Positions 34,601 through 44,300 of a DNA stretch of 64,000 nucleotides are shown piece after piece. The DNA is from JANRJY01 sp033763735 (GTDB lineage Bacteria; Bacteroidota; Bacteroidia; Cytophagales; UBA9547). The DNA is taken from positions 1 to 64,000 of the forward strand of contig JANRJY010000006.1 of assembly GCA_033763735.1 (NCBI GenBank). The letters are read 5' to 3'. The stretch's first letter is position 1, and each line of letters starts with the position of its first letter. The position numbers and the translations under genes are program-made. A model generated the notes under the pieces. The model was not told the origin of the DNA. It worked only from the letters and a program-made list of their open reading frames with translations, and did no database searches.

Positions 34601-37600
34601 GCTATCAAACACAGAATATGATTGATTTTCTAATGGGTTAATAACCATCCATTTGTTCTGAATTTTCTTTTCTATAATTGCATCTGTATAAGTAGAATAC
34701 CATTTGTAATTTTTAAAATGTGGCATTGGAAAGCAATACAATCCTTTAGGCATTAAGTATTCGAATACAAATATTTTGTAATCATTTTCTATCTGACTAA
34801 TTAATTGATTTTCATCTTGAATGACAAGATTTTCCAGTTGAGGATTTACATTGGCTCTCCCTTCCTTGGTGAATGGATGTATATGCAAAAAACCTTTAGT
34901 ATCATAATTAGTACCGTTAGAATTGGCATTTGACAAACGAACTGAATAAGGTTTTGGTCTAGAAGTAACTTCTTCAGGATTTGATTCAAGCATTTTCTTT
35001 ATATAATCGGAAGTTCCTTTGACAGGATTTTTTATGAGCAAATATCTATTGTTTATTCCTGATGTATACAACAAAGAATTGTTTATTGCCCACACCATTT
35101 CTCTCTTTTGAGGGTACACATCTTCATTTAAATCTTTAAGACAAATACATAAATTTGTTTGTTGGTCATCTTCAAGTTTAGTTGTTTTGAGTCCGCCAAC
35201 TAACTTTTTGTACATTTTGTCCATAATGTACGAAAAAACAGTATCTCGTATGCTTCTTGCCGATTGACCATCTATTGGATTGATATTATAATCCGGATTG
35301 ATATTGGGATTTGAAATTTTAGTTCCATTTTCATTGTATAATGGTGCCTTGGAAATTAAATCAGGCATGAAAATTTTGTCTCTATCGTAGGTTTGTCCTT
35401 TCATGGATAATAAATACCAAACCAACGAAGATTCATGATTGTGTTTAATCGGTGGGAAATCCTGATTCCCATTTAACTTAATATTTAGAGAAATAGGAAT
35501 TTTAATTTTTAATTCCCATCCTTTAGTTAGCATTTCAACATAGGCTGTACGGTCAATTAAACTATCTCTAAATTCGTTCATATAATATGGAGCATAGATA
35601 TAGGTTCCATCAGAGTTGCGTTTTTTAGATGAAATTTTAGACGATTTATACGTTTCAACAGGAACTTTACTCGTTTCTAGTTCTTTAATTATTTTTAATG
35701 TTCTGCCTGATGAAGAATCATTATTCAAATATGCTTTGCTTCCGTAAGGAAAATAAGGATCGAGTAACACCAACCGGTCCGCTTTAGAATTATCGGAATC
35801 AAATACTTTTTTGATTGCCAATGCTGCTAATTGTGCTCCTAACCCATGCCCAAGTACACGCATGGGTTGCTTGATTTCGCCCAAACTATCCAAACATTGA
35901 AACAAAAGGTCCTTAATGTTATACGGCTTAATATTAGTACCAGGCGTAGTTAAGAATCGTTTGTCTTCGAAAGAACCATTTGATTTGCGCCAACGCATTT
36001 TATCTTTATTATAGAACTTCTCCTCAACATCTTCGACATTATCTTCATCAGCAAGTTGAGTGTAATTGAAGAATGCAAAGTTGTAACCGGCATCAGTCCA
36101 TTGTTTAGCAGCATTTTCCATGCCTTCATCTTGAAAATCATATAAGAACTTGGATCTATATCCAGATAAATAAGCTCCACTTCTTGCGCCATGAATGTAC
36201 AAAACGGTTTTCTTATCGGGATTATAAAAATCTTTCATGTTATCCCGTTTTGTGTATCTTCTTATTTCTTCCACCGGTTTCCCATCAGCGTCAACCGAAG
36301 TTTTTAAAAACCATATTCCGTAGTCAAAGACTTCTGATGACTTTTTTAGTACATTACAATCTCCTTCATTTGGATTTGCCTTACGACCATCCGTACACTC
36401 AAAACCAAATGCAGTACTGACCCTACCCCAGCGATGAAATCGATCAAATACAAAATTTGACTTATACTTATTATTAACATTACTTAAATTAAAATAAAGT
36501 GAATCATACTTGTCCTTAATATACCACTTAACACCACATGTTGTAAGAGGCTGTAATACTGTTGGAGAAAATGTGACTTCATCTATAGTGCTAAATATTG
36601 AGTCTTTCTCATAGGTATATAATCCACTTGAGGGATTTTTTATTCCTCTTGAAATAACCAAAGCCGAATCTTTACAATCGTAACCTGACCATACTCGGTC
36701 AAATATATCTTGTGTAACTTGCGATACATTGTTTTCAGTAAGACTAATTACCTTGTTTACTAAAAAGTCTAAAACACTTCCAATTGGAAACAATGATGGA
36801 ATTACTTTTAATACTTGCCCCGGCAATCGAACTAGTTCTTGATTAGGAAAGTCGAAATAAAACTGATGTTCATCATCGCTAGTAGTCATGGTGTTGCCTC
36901 CTACTGTTTGCATTTGTACCATAGGCAGTTGTATCCCGGGAAGATTTGGTGGCGTATATTTTTCTACCATAATTTTACAAGTACTAGGGTTCATTGATCT
37001 GTATGGCATAATTATATTTGGATCATAAACGGATCTTATTTTACCTTCTTCCTGATCGATATTATATAGAAAATGTATCCAAGCCCAACCATGTATTTCA
37101 AAAGGGTTTTTTATAATACTTGGTTTCCAGTTAAGATCAAGATGCACAGTTGCTGAACGTGCACGTACTGACTCAGTAAGAACGAAATTTTTAAGTACTG
37201 AATATGCTTGCTCTGCGTGTTTTAGTAAATTTTGAGTCACTTTGGGTAAATTCACATCCTCATAGAACATCGCAATATCATATTGGTTGGTAGGTACTTT
37301 ACGATTATAAACTTTAAGATATTTTTCTAAAGACTTGTTAATATCAATTAAAGAACTAGTAAAATCAGTAAAGAAAAATACTTGATTTGACCACTCTAAA
37401 AGTTTAGTTGTTTTATAATGAGACAACTGATAGCCTTGATCACGAGCTTTAGTCATAAGTTTATCAATATCTTCAGAACGGGTAGTACCATCATAATACA
37501 TATCACAAAAATTAATTTGCTTTCTGATGCATTTTTTACTTATATCAAGTTCATTAACCATTCTCAAAGCTACTGCAGTGCCCATTGAATGGGTCATAAT

Positions 37601-40600
37601 TTGAATTTCTTGACCTGAATAATTACTGAGTAAATCATTAAGTTCCGCAACAAAAAGTTTATGAATACTACTTTTCAGGGATACTGAATCTATATTATAA
37701 TTAGCGTTTGGAATTGCATAAAGTCCTGGAGTTTCTTTTTTCCAGGGTATTCCATTAATATCATTCATTTGATCAAGCCAAACAGTATTGTCAACAGACC
37801 AACCTTCTGGAATTAGTTTTTTCGCAACTTTAAACCATTTTTGATTGAATAATAAAATATTAAGTGCTTCATAGGCATGGTCTTGGAAATTAAGATTATA
37901 ATTATCCGCATATTGAACCCAATCGAGTTCGATAATTTCAAATCCTTTATCTGCCCATTTTTTTATAAGAGGATTTATTGAATCGGACTTCAATTCTTGA
38001 TTAATCATACCCATATTTGGACTGTGTTTATTTACTGCATCAGGTTGCCAGCCATGAAGTAAAATCAAAAGTGGTTTATTTCCTGAATAGCCAGGGGTAG
38101 TTTGACCTGTTCGGAATCGATTTCGTTTCCATGTATTTGCACTTAAATTTATTTCAGGATGCAAACCATAATTATATGTATAAACTCCCGCCTTTAAAAC
38201 ATCAAAAAACACTGTATCTACTCTACCTTGATACTCAGCAATAACCCCAAACGCGCCCCATTCTTTATTCCCATCAAAATAAAAGTTATTAGGGTCTGGA
38301 ATTGGCTTAAAGACATTCCCTTCATTATCAGGAGAATCAAAAACTCGATAATACTTCCAATTTACATCTGTATTTGGTATGCCCAAATTTGTTTGAAAAC
38401 ACATTTTATTTTTCAGATCGTATCCTTCGAATTGAATAGGACTGGTTATAAACCGATTATAGGACTGTTCTCCAACATAGTCTATTACACTTTTTAAAAG
38501 TTTATGAAAAATAAACGAGGTATCATTATTTCCACCTAATTTATTATTTGTATAATAATAAATATCGTCATTCAATGCGCCCCAGCATAATCCTTGAGCA
38601 AATGCAATTAGTTTTCCTTTGCCAATATTATAAGTTATTCCTGAGTTATTTATCGAAACATTAGCACTACCTCCAACACCACCCGTGGCTGAAAATTCTG
38701 TAGGATAAAAGGAAATAGGTTGTTGGGTTTTTGTGAAAAATCCAATGTAATCAACAAAGGATACGCTAGTTCGATAAAATTTTTCAACATCATCATCTGA
38801 TATTTCAATTCCTTGAAATTTGAAATACTTTTTTATCTTTTTAATAACTTCTTTATTGGCAACTTCTCTTTGTTCTTGATCATTTTTATTTGAAAGTATA
38901 TCAGAATTAAATTCCTTGAGGTATAGAAGTTCATTACGAAGCAATTGACCCCAATTATTAAATTCCTTAACGTTTGATAAGTTTTTAATGAAAAGAGGGC
39001 TTTTGGGAATATTAAAAGTATCTAAGCCACTTGGGTTTTGATATTCAAATAAATTCTTACGCAACCCAAAATCGTCTTGAACTTTACCACTGTTTGGGTT
39101 ATTTGCATTAGGGATTAGTTTTGTAGGAACGTAGGAAAATTCAAATGGCAAAATATAACCTCCACCTGACTTAATTGCATCATTTAATTGATAAAGTCCG
39201 CTTGCATAAGGAAAAGGGAAGTCAGACTTTCCAACATTCTTTTCTGAACCCATTTCAGCAATACCAGTACATATAAATGTGCCTCCATGTTTTACATAAT
39301 CTTCAAATTTGCCGCTATTCTTTGCCAATTGAGTGTAAAACCAATCGGGCTGTCCGTCAGGAACTAATATATTTGTGAATTTTTTTAAATAATATATGGC
39401 CCCCTTTTTATTGAGCAAATCAACATCTGTAAGAATTTCATAACGAATAGCCTTTGCTGGATTTTCTTGGTTATATGCTTCAATAAATCGAGGAATCATA
39501 TCAGTAAATACCTCTTCTTTGCCTAAAGGATTGTTTTCATAAATTTTAAGTGGTAAATCATTTTCATCTGCTAAATGATCATAAAAAGGTCTTACTGACT
39601 GTATAATTAAAAGAGATTTTCCTTCTCCATTACAATATGCATTATTGGCAATTGAATCTTTAGGAATAATTGGAATAGAACCTCTATTTTTGGCTTTAGA
39701 ACGTGATTTATAAGCAGAAGAATTACTATTAAAAGGACGAGGAATAGGGCTTGGGAATACCAAAATATTTAAAGTATCTTTATTTTCAGTAGCTTGAATA
39801 GGATTGCATTTATAATCAATTGTTATTTTCACTTTACCTAAATATTTGAATGAATATATGTCCTTAGGCATAGTCGTAAAGTTTTCTTCAACAACTCCAT
39901 TGGGCGATTCGAGGTAGGTTATTTTGTATTTTAAAATGTTACCAAAATCAAATAATTTGTCTTTAATGGGAAAAGGTGTGGTTACAGGCCATTCATATGA
40001 TTTCTTAACTAGTCCAAATATACATATTGGAATTTTGACTCTATAAGCAAGTGTTCTTCCTGCTGAATCGATTGCAGTTCCAATCATAAAATCTGAATTT
40101 GAAACAGATAATGCTGTTTTGTATCGCATTATTTTAGTGCCTCTATAAAACGGTCGTGAAAGATCCGTAAAATCATAAAATTTACCTTTAGGTTGAAAGG
40201 CAAAATCGCTGTTTTCGGTCGTTCCTGATCCACATCCTACATCATCAGCACCTGTATCTAATCGCCATAGAAATGCACGATTTCCATCTTTTCCTAAGTA
40301 GGTACCTACTACTATTCCCTCATCGGTCATTTTAGAAGGCAAGGTTTCTTTGTCAGGATTTATATCAACCCATCCTCTTTTTTTATCGCAATCCATTGCT
40401 TGAGGAGCGTAGAAGAATCCTCGTTGCGATCCACCGGGTGTTTTGTAATATACACCACAAGTGTGCTGGGCAGCATTGATATCTAAAGCTATTCCTTCCA
40501 TGTCATCAATTATATTTCCTATTTCTCCAGTCTTTTCATATCGAACCATAGGAGTGAGTTTATAGAAAAAATTCCCGCCTTTTGCTCCATAACTTGCCCC

Positions 40601-41353
40601 ACAAACGTCTCCATTTCTGTTAATTCCTCTAAGTTCAGATCTAAGATTATAAAAATAAGCTATTGGGAAAGCTACTTCGCGAGAAGCTGTGGCATTTCCC
40701 GCAGTTCCTACATACCCACGCAAAGTATTTGAGGCCAATTTAAATCCATTCGGGATTCCTCCAACAATTGGGACATTTATTTGATCTTGAGTTAATATGT
40801 TGTAAACCATACTTTGACTCGCCATTTTACGGTTATCATTTATCGAATAAACCTGACTTTCATTCGCTTCTTTTGATGCATTTATCGAATTTTCAGAATA
40901 TTTATTTTTCGCTTCATCCCAAAGTAAAACTCTTGCGGAAGATAATCCATTGGTTTCATTAAGTATGTTAAAGACTATGTCTCCTTTATTGTTAATATCT
41001 GTTACAAATTGAAAACCAGCAGCTTTATAATCACCCACTCTAATATACTTATCAAAAGTAAATTTGTTCTTTTGGCATCGAATTACAAATATTCTTCTAT
41101 GTCCATTACTTAACAAATAAGATCCCGCAACTTCTCCATTGTCGTTTATCGCTCTTAGTTCAATATCTTTTATTAGATCCCAACTTTTTAAAGTATCTGT
41201 TTTACCTGCCAAAGAAGCAATTTTATTCTCTTCTCTCCATACATATTCGCTTACATTATCAAATCGATAAAGTGTAAATTGACCATTGCTTGAATTTATA
41301 CAAAGTATAATCAAACAGGTAATCCAATGATAAATGGACATTTCTTTTCTCAT
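31688..41353 (-). CDS. Giant T9SS protein with two alpha/beta-hydrolase-like domains
   Basis: 3221 residues. After a signal peptide (about 1-24) come HAF-like repeats (INDNGEVAGS, INRNGDVCGA, DEGIVVGTY, about 60-400). Hydrolase domain 1 starts near 1093 (LLILLHGW) and has T-H-S1256-M-G. Hydrolase domain 2 starts near 1716 (VLYIHGARSG); it has G-H-G1837-L-G-A, with Gly where the catalytic Ser belongs, but keeps LLDPYFP (Asp) and NHESSLVWYL (His) as in pancreatic-type lipases. A repeated module near 2288-2398 and 2928-3015 shares QHxPHD and FYxxLGIxF. A T9SS type A sorting domain ends the protein (LLQPNPT). It is likely surface-displayed, with one active and one degenerate hydrolase; the substrate is unknown. 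Confidence 0.85.
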   Translation of the reverse strand: MRKEMSIYHWITCLIILCINSSNGQFTLYRFDNVSEYVWREENKIASLAGKTDTLKSWDLIKDIELRAINDNGEVAGSYLLSNGHRRIFVIRCQKNKFTFDKYIRVGDYKAAGFQFVTDINNKGDIVFNILNETNGLSSARVLLWDEAKNKYSENSINASKEANESQVYSINDNRKMASQSMVYNILTQDQINVPIVGGIPNGFKLASNTLRGYVGTAGNATASREVAFPIAYFYNLRSELRGINRNGDVCGASYGAKGGNFFYKLTPMVRYEKTGEIGNIIDDMEGIALDINAAQHTCGVYYKTPGGSQRGFFYAPQAMDCDKKRGWVDINPDKETLPSKMTDEGIVVGTYLGKDGNRAFLWRLDTGADDVGCGSGTTENSDFAFQPKGKFYDFTDLSRPFYRGTKIMRYKTALSVSNSDFMIGTAIDSAGRTLAYRVKIPICIFGLVKKSYEWPVTTPFPIKDKLFDFGNILKYKITYLESPNGVVEENFTTMPKDIYSFKYLGKVKITIDYKCNPIQATENKDTLNILVFPSPIPRPFNSNSSAYKSRSKAKNRGSIPIIPKDSIANNAYCNGEGKSLLIIQSVRPFYDHLADENDLPLKIYENNPLGKEEVFTDMIPRFIEAYNQENPAKAIRYEILTDVDLLNKKGAIYYLKKFTNILVPDGQPDWFYTQLAKNSGKFEDYVKHGGTFICTGIAEMGSEKNVGKSDFPFPYASGLYQLNDAIKSGGGYILPFEFSYVPTKLIPNANNPNSGKVQDDFGLRKNLFEYQNPSGLDTFNIPKSPLFIKNLSNVKEFNNWGQLLRNELLYLKEFNSDILSNKNDQEQREVANKEVIKKIKKYFKFQGIEISDDDVEKFYRTSVSFVDYIGFFTKTQQPISFYPTEFSATGGVGGSANVSINNSGITYNIGKGKLIAFAQGLCWGALNDDIYYYTNNKLGGNNDTSFIFHKLLKSVIDYVGEQSYNRFITSPIQFEGYDLKNKMCFQTNLGIPNTDVNWKYYRVFDSPDNEGNVFKPIPDPNNFYFDGNKEWGAFGVIAEYQGRVDTVFFDVLKAGVYTYNYGLHPEINLSANTWKRNRFRTGQTTPGYSGNKPLLILLHGWQPDAVNKHSPNMGMINQELKSDSINPLIKKWADKGFEIIELDWVQYADNYNLNFQDHAYEALNILLFNQKWFKVAKKLIPEGWSVDNTVWLDQMNDINGIPWKKETPGLYAIPNANYNIDSVSLKSSIHKLFVAELNDLLSNYSGQEIQIMTHSMGTAVALRMVNELDISKKCIRKQINFCDMYYDGTTRSEDIDKLMTKARDQGYQLSHYKTTKLLEWSNQVFFFTDFTSSLIDINKSLEKYLKVYNRKVPTNQYDIAMFYEDVNLPKVTQNLLKHAEQAYSVLKNFVLTESVRARSATVHLDLNWKPSIIKNPFEIHGWAWIHFLYNIDQEEGKIRSVYDPNIIMPYRSMNPSTCKIMVEKYTPPNLPGIQLPMVQMQTVGGNTMTTSDDEHQFYFDFPNQELVRLPGQVLKVIPSLFPIGSVLDFLVNKVISLTENNVSQVTQDIFDRVWSGYDCKDSALVISRGIKNPSSGLYTYEKDSIFSTIDEVTFSPTVLQPLTTCGVKWYIKDKYDSLYFNLSNVNNKYKSNFVFDRFHRWGRVSTAFGFECTDGRKANPNEGDCNVLKKSSEVFDYGIWFLKTSVDADGKPVEEIRRYTKRDNMKDFYNPDKKTVLYIHGARSGAYLSGYRSKFLYDFQDEGMENAAKQWTDAGYNFAFFNYTQLADEDNVEDVEEKFYNKDKMRWRKSNGSFEDKRFLTTPGTNIKPYNIKDLLFQCLDSLGEIKQPMRVLGHGLGAQLAALAIKKVFDSDNSKADRLVLLDPYFPYGSKAYLNNDSSSGRTLKIIKELETSKVPVETYKSSKISSKKRNSDGTYIYAPYYMNEFRDSLIDRTAYVEMLTKGWELKIKIPISLNIKLNGNQDFPPIKHNHESSLVWYLLSMKGQTYDRDKIFMPDLISKAPLYNENGTKISNPNINPDYNINPIDGQSARSIRDTVFSYIMDKMYKKLVGGLKTTKLEDDQQTNLCICLKDLNEDVYPQKREMVWAINNSLLYTSGINNRYLLIKNPVKGTSDYIKKMLESNPEEVTSRPKPYSVRLSNANSNGTNYDTKGFLHIHPFTKEGRANVNPQLENLVIQDENQLISQIENDYKIFVFEYLMPKGLYCFPMPHFKNYKWYSTYTDAIIEKKIQNKWMVINPLENQSYSVFDSTGNPINEGYYLIGLYSSKGNTVQITNPSVANDNLKLISQNILYYLTEEGNKDNLNLNGKYIQMYPNYPSLWMIQHQPHDQYFGRNNWQEGGQMGPYTNITLYTPNRVAYQINQDEYKILEDFYSCLGINFGGDNGLYPAKYYKSKPQISSDEAIGGYPLSTTSAPNAGKPNIDQMEYKTVENDQVRAGKYNFKLNRIIDQRNASNWTNLANQTTLSDTNAQSFSGIYSSHLNAFKDLSSNLNATFIVRNSNTSALKWLLKMYRGAKYLPKPFSVKGKTIDIESYLNIENYSKGSNETGYSTDNCITVNVPIYGKVSKTCKINDDGCFESAGLASFDIRSIRGRGLIYPKDPEVAEGFPDLDEKYFCKLEKLILGKDSTKLQYVFPVPFFANPYQVGFFKDEIINKQFVTSTDGEGFVDNDKYFLTNQSGQLIKLKLFDASNNVLSNKSITSIINIISKIEAFEVTSTSNNLYYCSNTSIWKIEFKNRPVGLPSTNYAAYFVSKDGLPIWKDLNISPRVRKYYEYLLENCSQKESDFYDPTDFFEPTTINGVRKKLYRDKCYTFKTFNGFEYYSDYDLHGIYYASPLDIGTNNINTLVGKSWWPYGNDEVKRQAAQLISKYIHGSVNINSDEIKLSVPDGQFENEYNAMKIIVSSFASADAKQEIIEKLKNIGGKVFSTNEKEKPNDKNDLYNLVQHGPHDEWGDNNNYAVAEVNAGPQGKITIITPEKSLFNINSSLPSYSTFMQERFYNSLGISFESIYPRIHYGKNGENNTGSKLIYNSFKSDLCKYWSDGGTGTNGNKCEVKFEVSESGFPTAIECFGEIRAQIRNNNSLLNQSWESIISLCNGNASTVETCSQLFTQTSISNKLQDPTNQEDISKTVNSPFREVLLQPNPTNSNVSISSDFIEKGTYNIIIYDVKGATVYNSVKYIEENGNINWTIDIQNFEMGLYYVSLIKNYKNVKVIKLVKSY

Positions 41354-41358
41354 ATATT

Positions 41359-44300
41359 TTATTTATTAATGGCAAATTTTAGAGTCTTTTTCATCCCATC
41401 AGTCTCGATTAAAATAAGATATATTCCAGAGGTCATTTTTTTAAGATTTATTTCATAGGGTTTTTGTGTTTCAATTCTTTCTTTCTGATCTATTAATTTA
41501 CTTTGATTGTCATATATAGAATAATTAATAGTTGGGCATGATTTTAGATTTGAATTGTTTCCTTTACCTACAACCAGATTAATATAATTGTCTGCAGGAT
41601 TTGGATAAATTTTTATATGTGAACAATCATTTTCTTCCTCACATTTCAATAATGATATGGAATCCGATACTAAAGTTTGTTTTTGAAAAGAAACATCCAA
41701 TATTTCATTTCTAACAAATGGGGTTGAAAATGAAGTAGAATCCTTTGTAGGAATAAAACTACCTTCTGAACCGCTATTCCGTAGTTTCCAAAAATAAATA
41801 TTTGGTATGTTTGTCGATTGAAAAAGGGTCCAAATCGCAAAATTAGAATCTATTACGCATTCTTGTCGTAAATTATACGGTTTAGGAAGCAAGTTAATTT
41901 GATCTTCAAATCTACAATTACCCTGTGTATATCCCGACACCGAATAGATTCCTAGTTTTGAAATAGGTATACTACTTGAAGGTGAATTTACTGACCAAGT
42001 ATGATTGATAGTAGTATGACTTAAATACAAAAATCCATTCAATGTGTCTATTTTGATATTTGGATAACTAGCTTTGGCAACATTAGTTTTAAATGTTGCC
42101 TTGCAACCAATAGAATCAATTACATCGAGTTGAAGTAATCCCAAAACAGTAGTGCTGATATTTTTAACAGTATCGTTTGTGTTCCATAGGTACTTGCTAA
42201 AACCACTTGGCCCTGAAATTTTAGCTTCTTCATCTTTACAGGCATAATGATTACTTGGTAACAGCGAAGTTGGGTATTGAAATAATTTTATATTAATCGT
42301 GTCTTTAATGACACAATTTAATGGACTATTGATTTCAACAATTAATGGACCTGAACTTGAAGGGTAAGTGAATAATGTGGTGTCTTGATTCGACCACAGA
42401 ACTTTATTTTTTGAATTAGAAGTGTCTAATGAAACCCTTGCATTTTCACAAATTAATGTATCAGAAGGTAACCCCGAAATTGGGTTTTGCAATTTCTTAA
42501 CTTGTATACGCTTGGTTTCAACACAACCTAAGTTATTAATAGCACGAACAACATAGGTACCTGAGCTACTAACTTCAATTTTTTGTATGGTATCACCTGT
42601 GGACCAATTATATTTTTTAGCAGTTCCAGCATCAAGAGTAGTGATTTCATTGGTGCATATAGACTTATCAGAACCAAGATTTATTTTATTGGTATCTAGT
42701 ATCTGTATGAATGCAGAATCTGTACGAATTAACCCATATCGATTGGTTACTTTCACTTTATATTTTCCACTAAATACAGGCTGTAAATATCTTCTGTTAC
42801 CTGATATACCGTTCCATTCAAAGATTAATCCTTCTGAACTACCATCTAATGTATAACCCGTTTGTGGGCAAATTGAAGTATCTGATCCCAGAGATACATG
42901 ATAATTGGGAGAAATTGCAATCGAATCGATAACTACATTGGTACAAAATCCTTTTGTAATTTTGAGAGTTACTAATTTAAAACCTGTATCTGGTGCAGAA
43001 AAAGATACATTAGTAGGATTTAGTTGAATGGATTGATTGGTGTTTCCAGTAGTACCAAAATCCCATACCACTTGCTTCGAAGTAGTATCGTAAATTGAAG
43101 GAATATTCGAATTGAAATTGAGTGTAGACCCAATAACGAAAACATTCTTTTGATTTAGATTTTTATTCGGAGAAATATCGGTAACCGTCACTTTACCTGG
43201 CACTTTAAAATCAGTATAAATTGTTTTAACTAAAGTGTCTGAGAGCGATTTAGCAATATTTTTAACGACCAATCTAACATCATAAGGAGTTGATTGGTTA
43301 TCATTAGGATAAACATAAGTAGGAGACTTAGAAGATGAAACTGCATTTTGATGACCAAAATTCCACTTATATTCAATAGAATCGCCTTGAGTAGATAGAT
43401 TGGTGAATAATAAAGGCGTGCCTTGACATCCATTTTCTACTCTGAAGTCGGCTAGAGGGCGGTCGTAATCAATGGGAACGCACAAAGGATTAGCCGGGGT
43501 GCTTGCTCTTACCGACAAATCTACATCGCCTAATGCCCACCAAGGTGTGGTAACTTGTACATAATAACTTTTATTTGGGGCACGGCAGTCAAGTGTGAAT
43601 TCTTGTCGCGGACTGTTAGAACATTCACCTCCACGCATTGCACTACAAGTGCCATAAAATATTCGATATTTTATTAAGCTATCATACACAAATCTGGAGC
43701 CATTGCGTTCGGTAAACCGTACTTTAAAGTTTAAGTTCGAGGGACCAATATCTCCAACCGAAACTTTAAACCAAGTAGATTTAATTTCATTTTTATTTTT
43801 AAATGATTTAGGATAACTATTGAGTGACCCATCAAAATAACACGCGGTATTTGAGAAATCTTCACCAAAATCTTCACCCCATGAACTACAATCGACCGGT
43901 CTGACTGACTTAAATAAAAGATCTTTGTCTGTAACATTAAGTGCGTATGCAGAACTACACAAATCACCTATGTCAGGAATAAGTTCAATAATTGGTTGCA
44001 ACTGGTTTGAGGTAGAATAGCACCCAGTAATGACCAAATAATAATCGCCCTTATTTAAACATCCTTCGCCATAGATATCTCCATTTATTGAAAAATCAGC
44101 AAGGGTAATTTTTCTTAATCCTTTTCGAGAAGAATCTCCTGCAACTAATGATTTATAGAGTACCATTTCTTCTCCATATTGATTATTAAGTTTATCAATG
44201 CTTTTATATCGAGTTTGTACTATTTTAGAATAATCATAAACTGTAACAATATCTCCATTTTCATTAATTATAGTTTTTGAGGTTGTTTTTGTACTATCGA

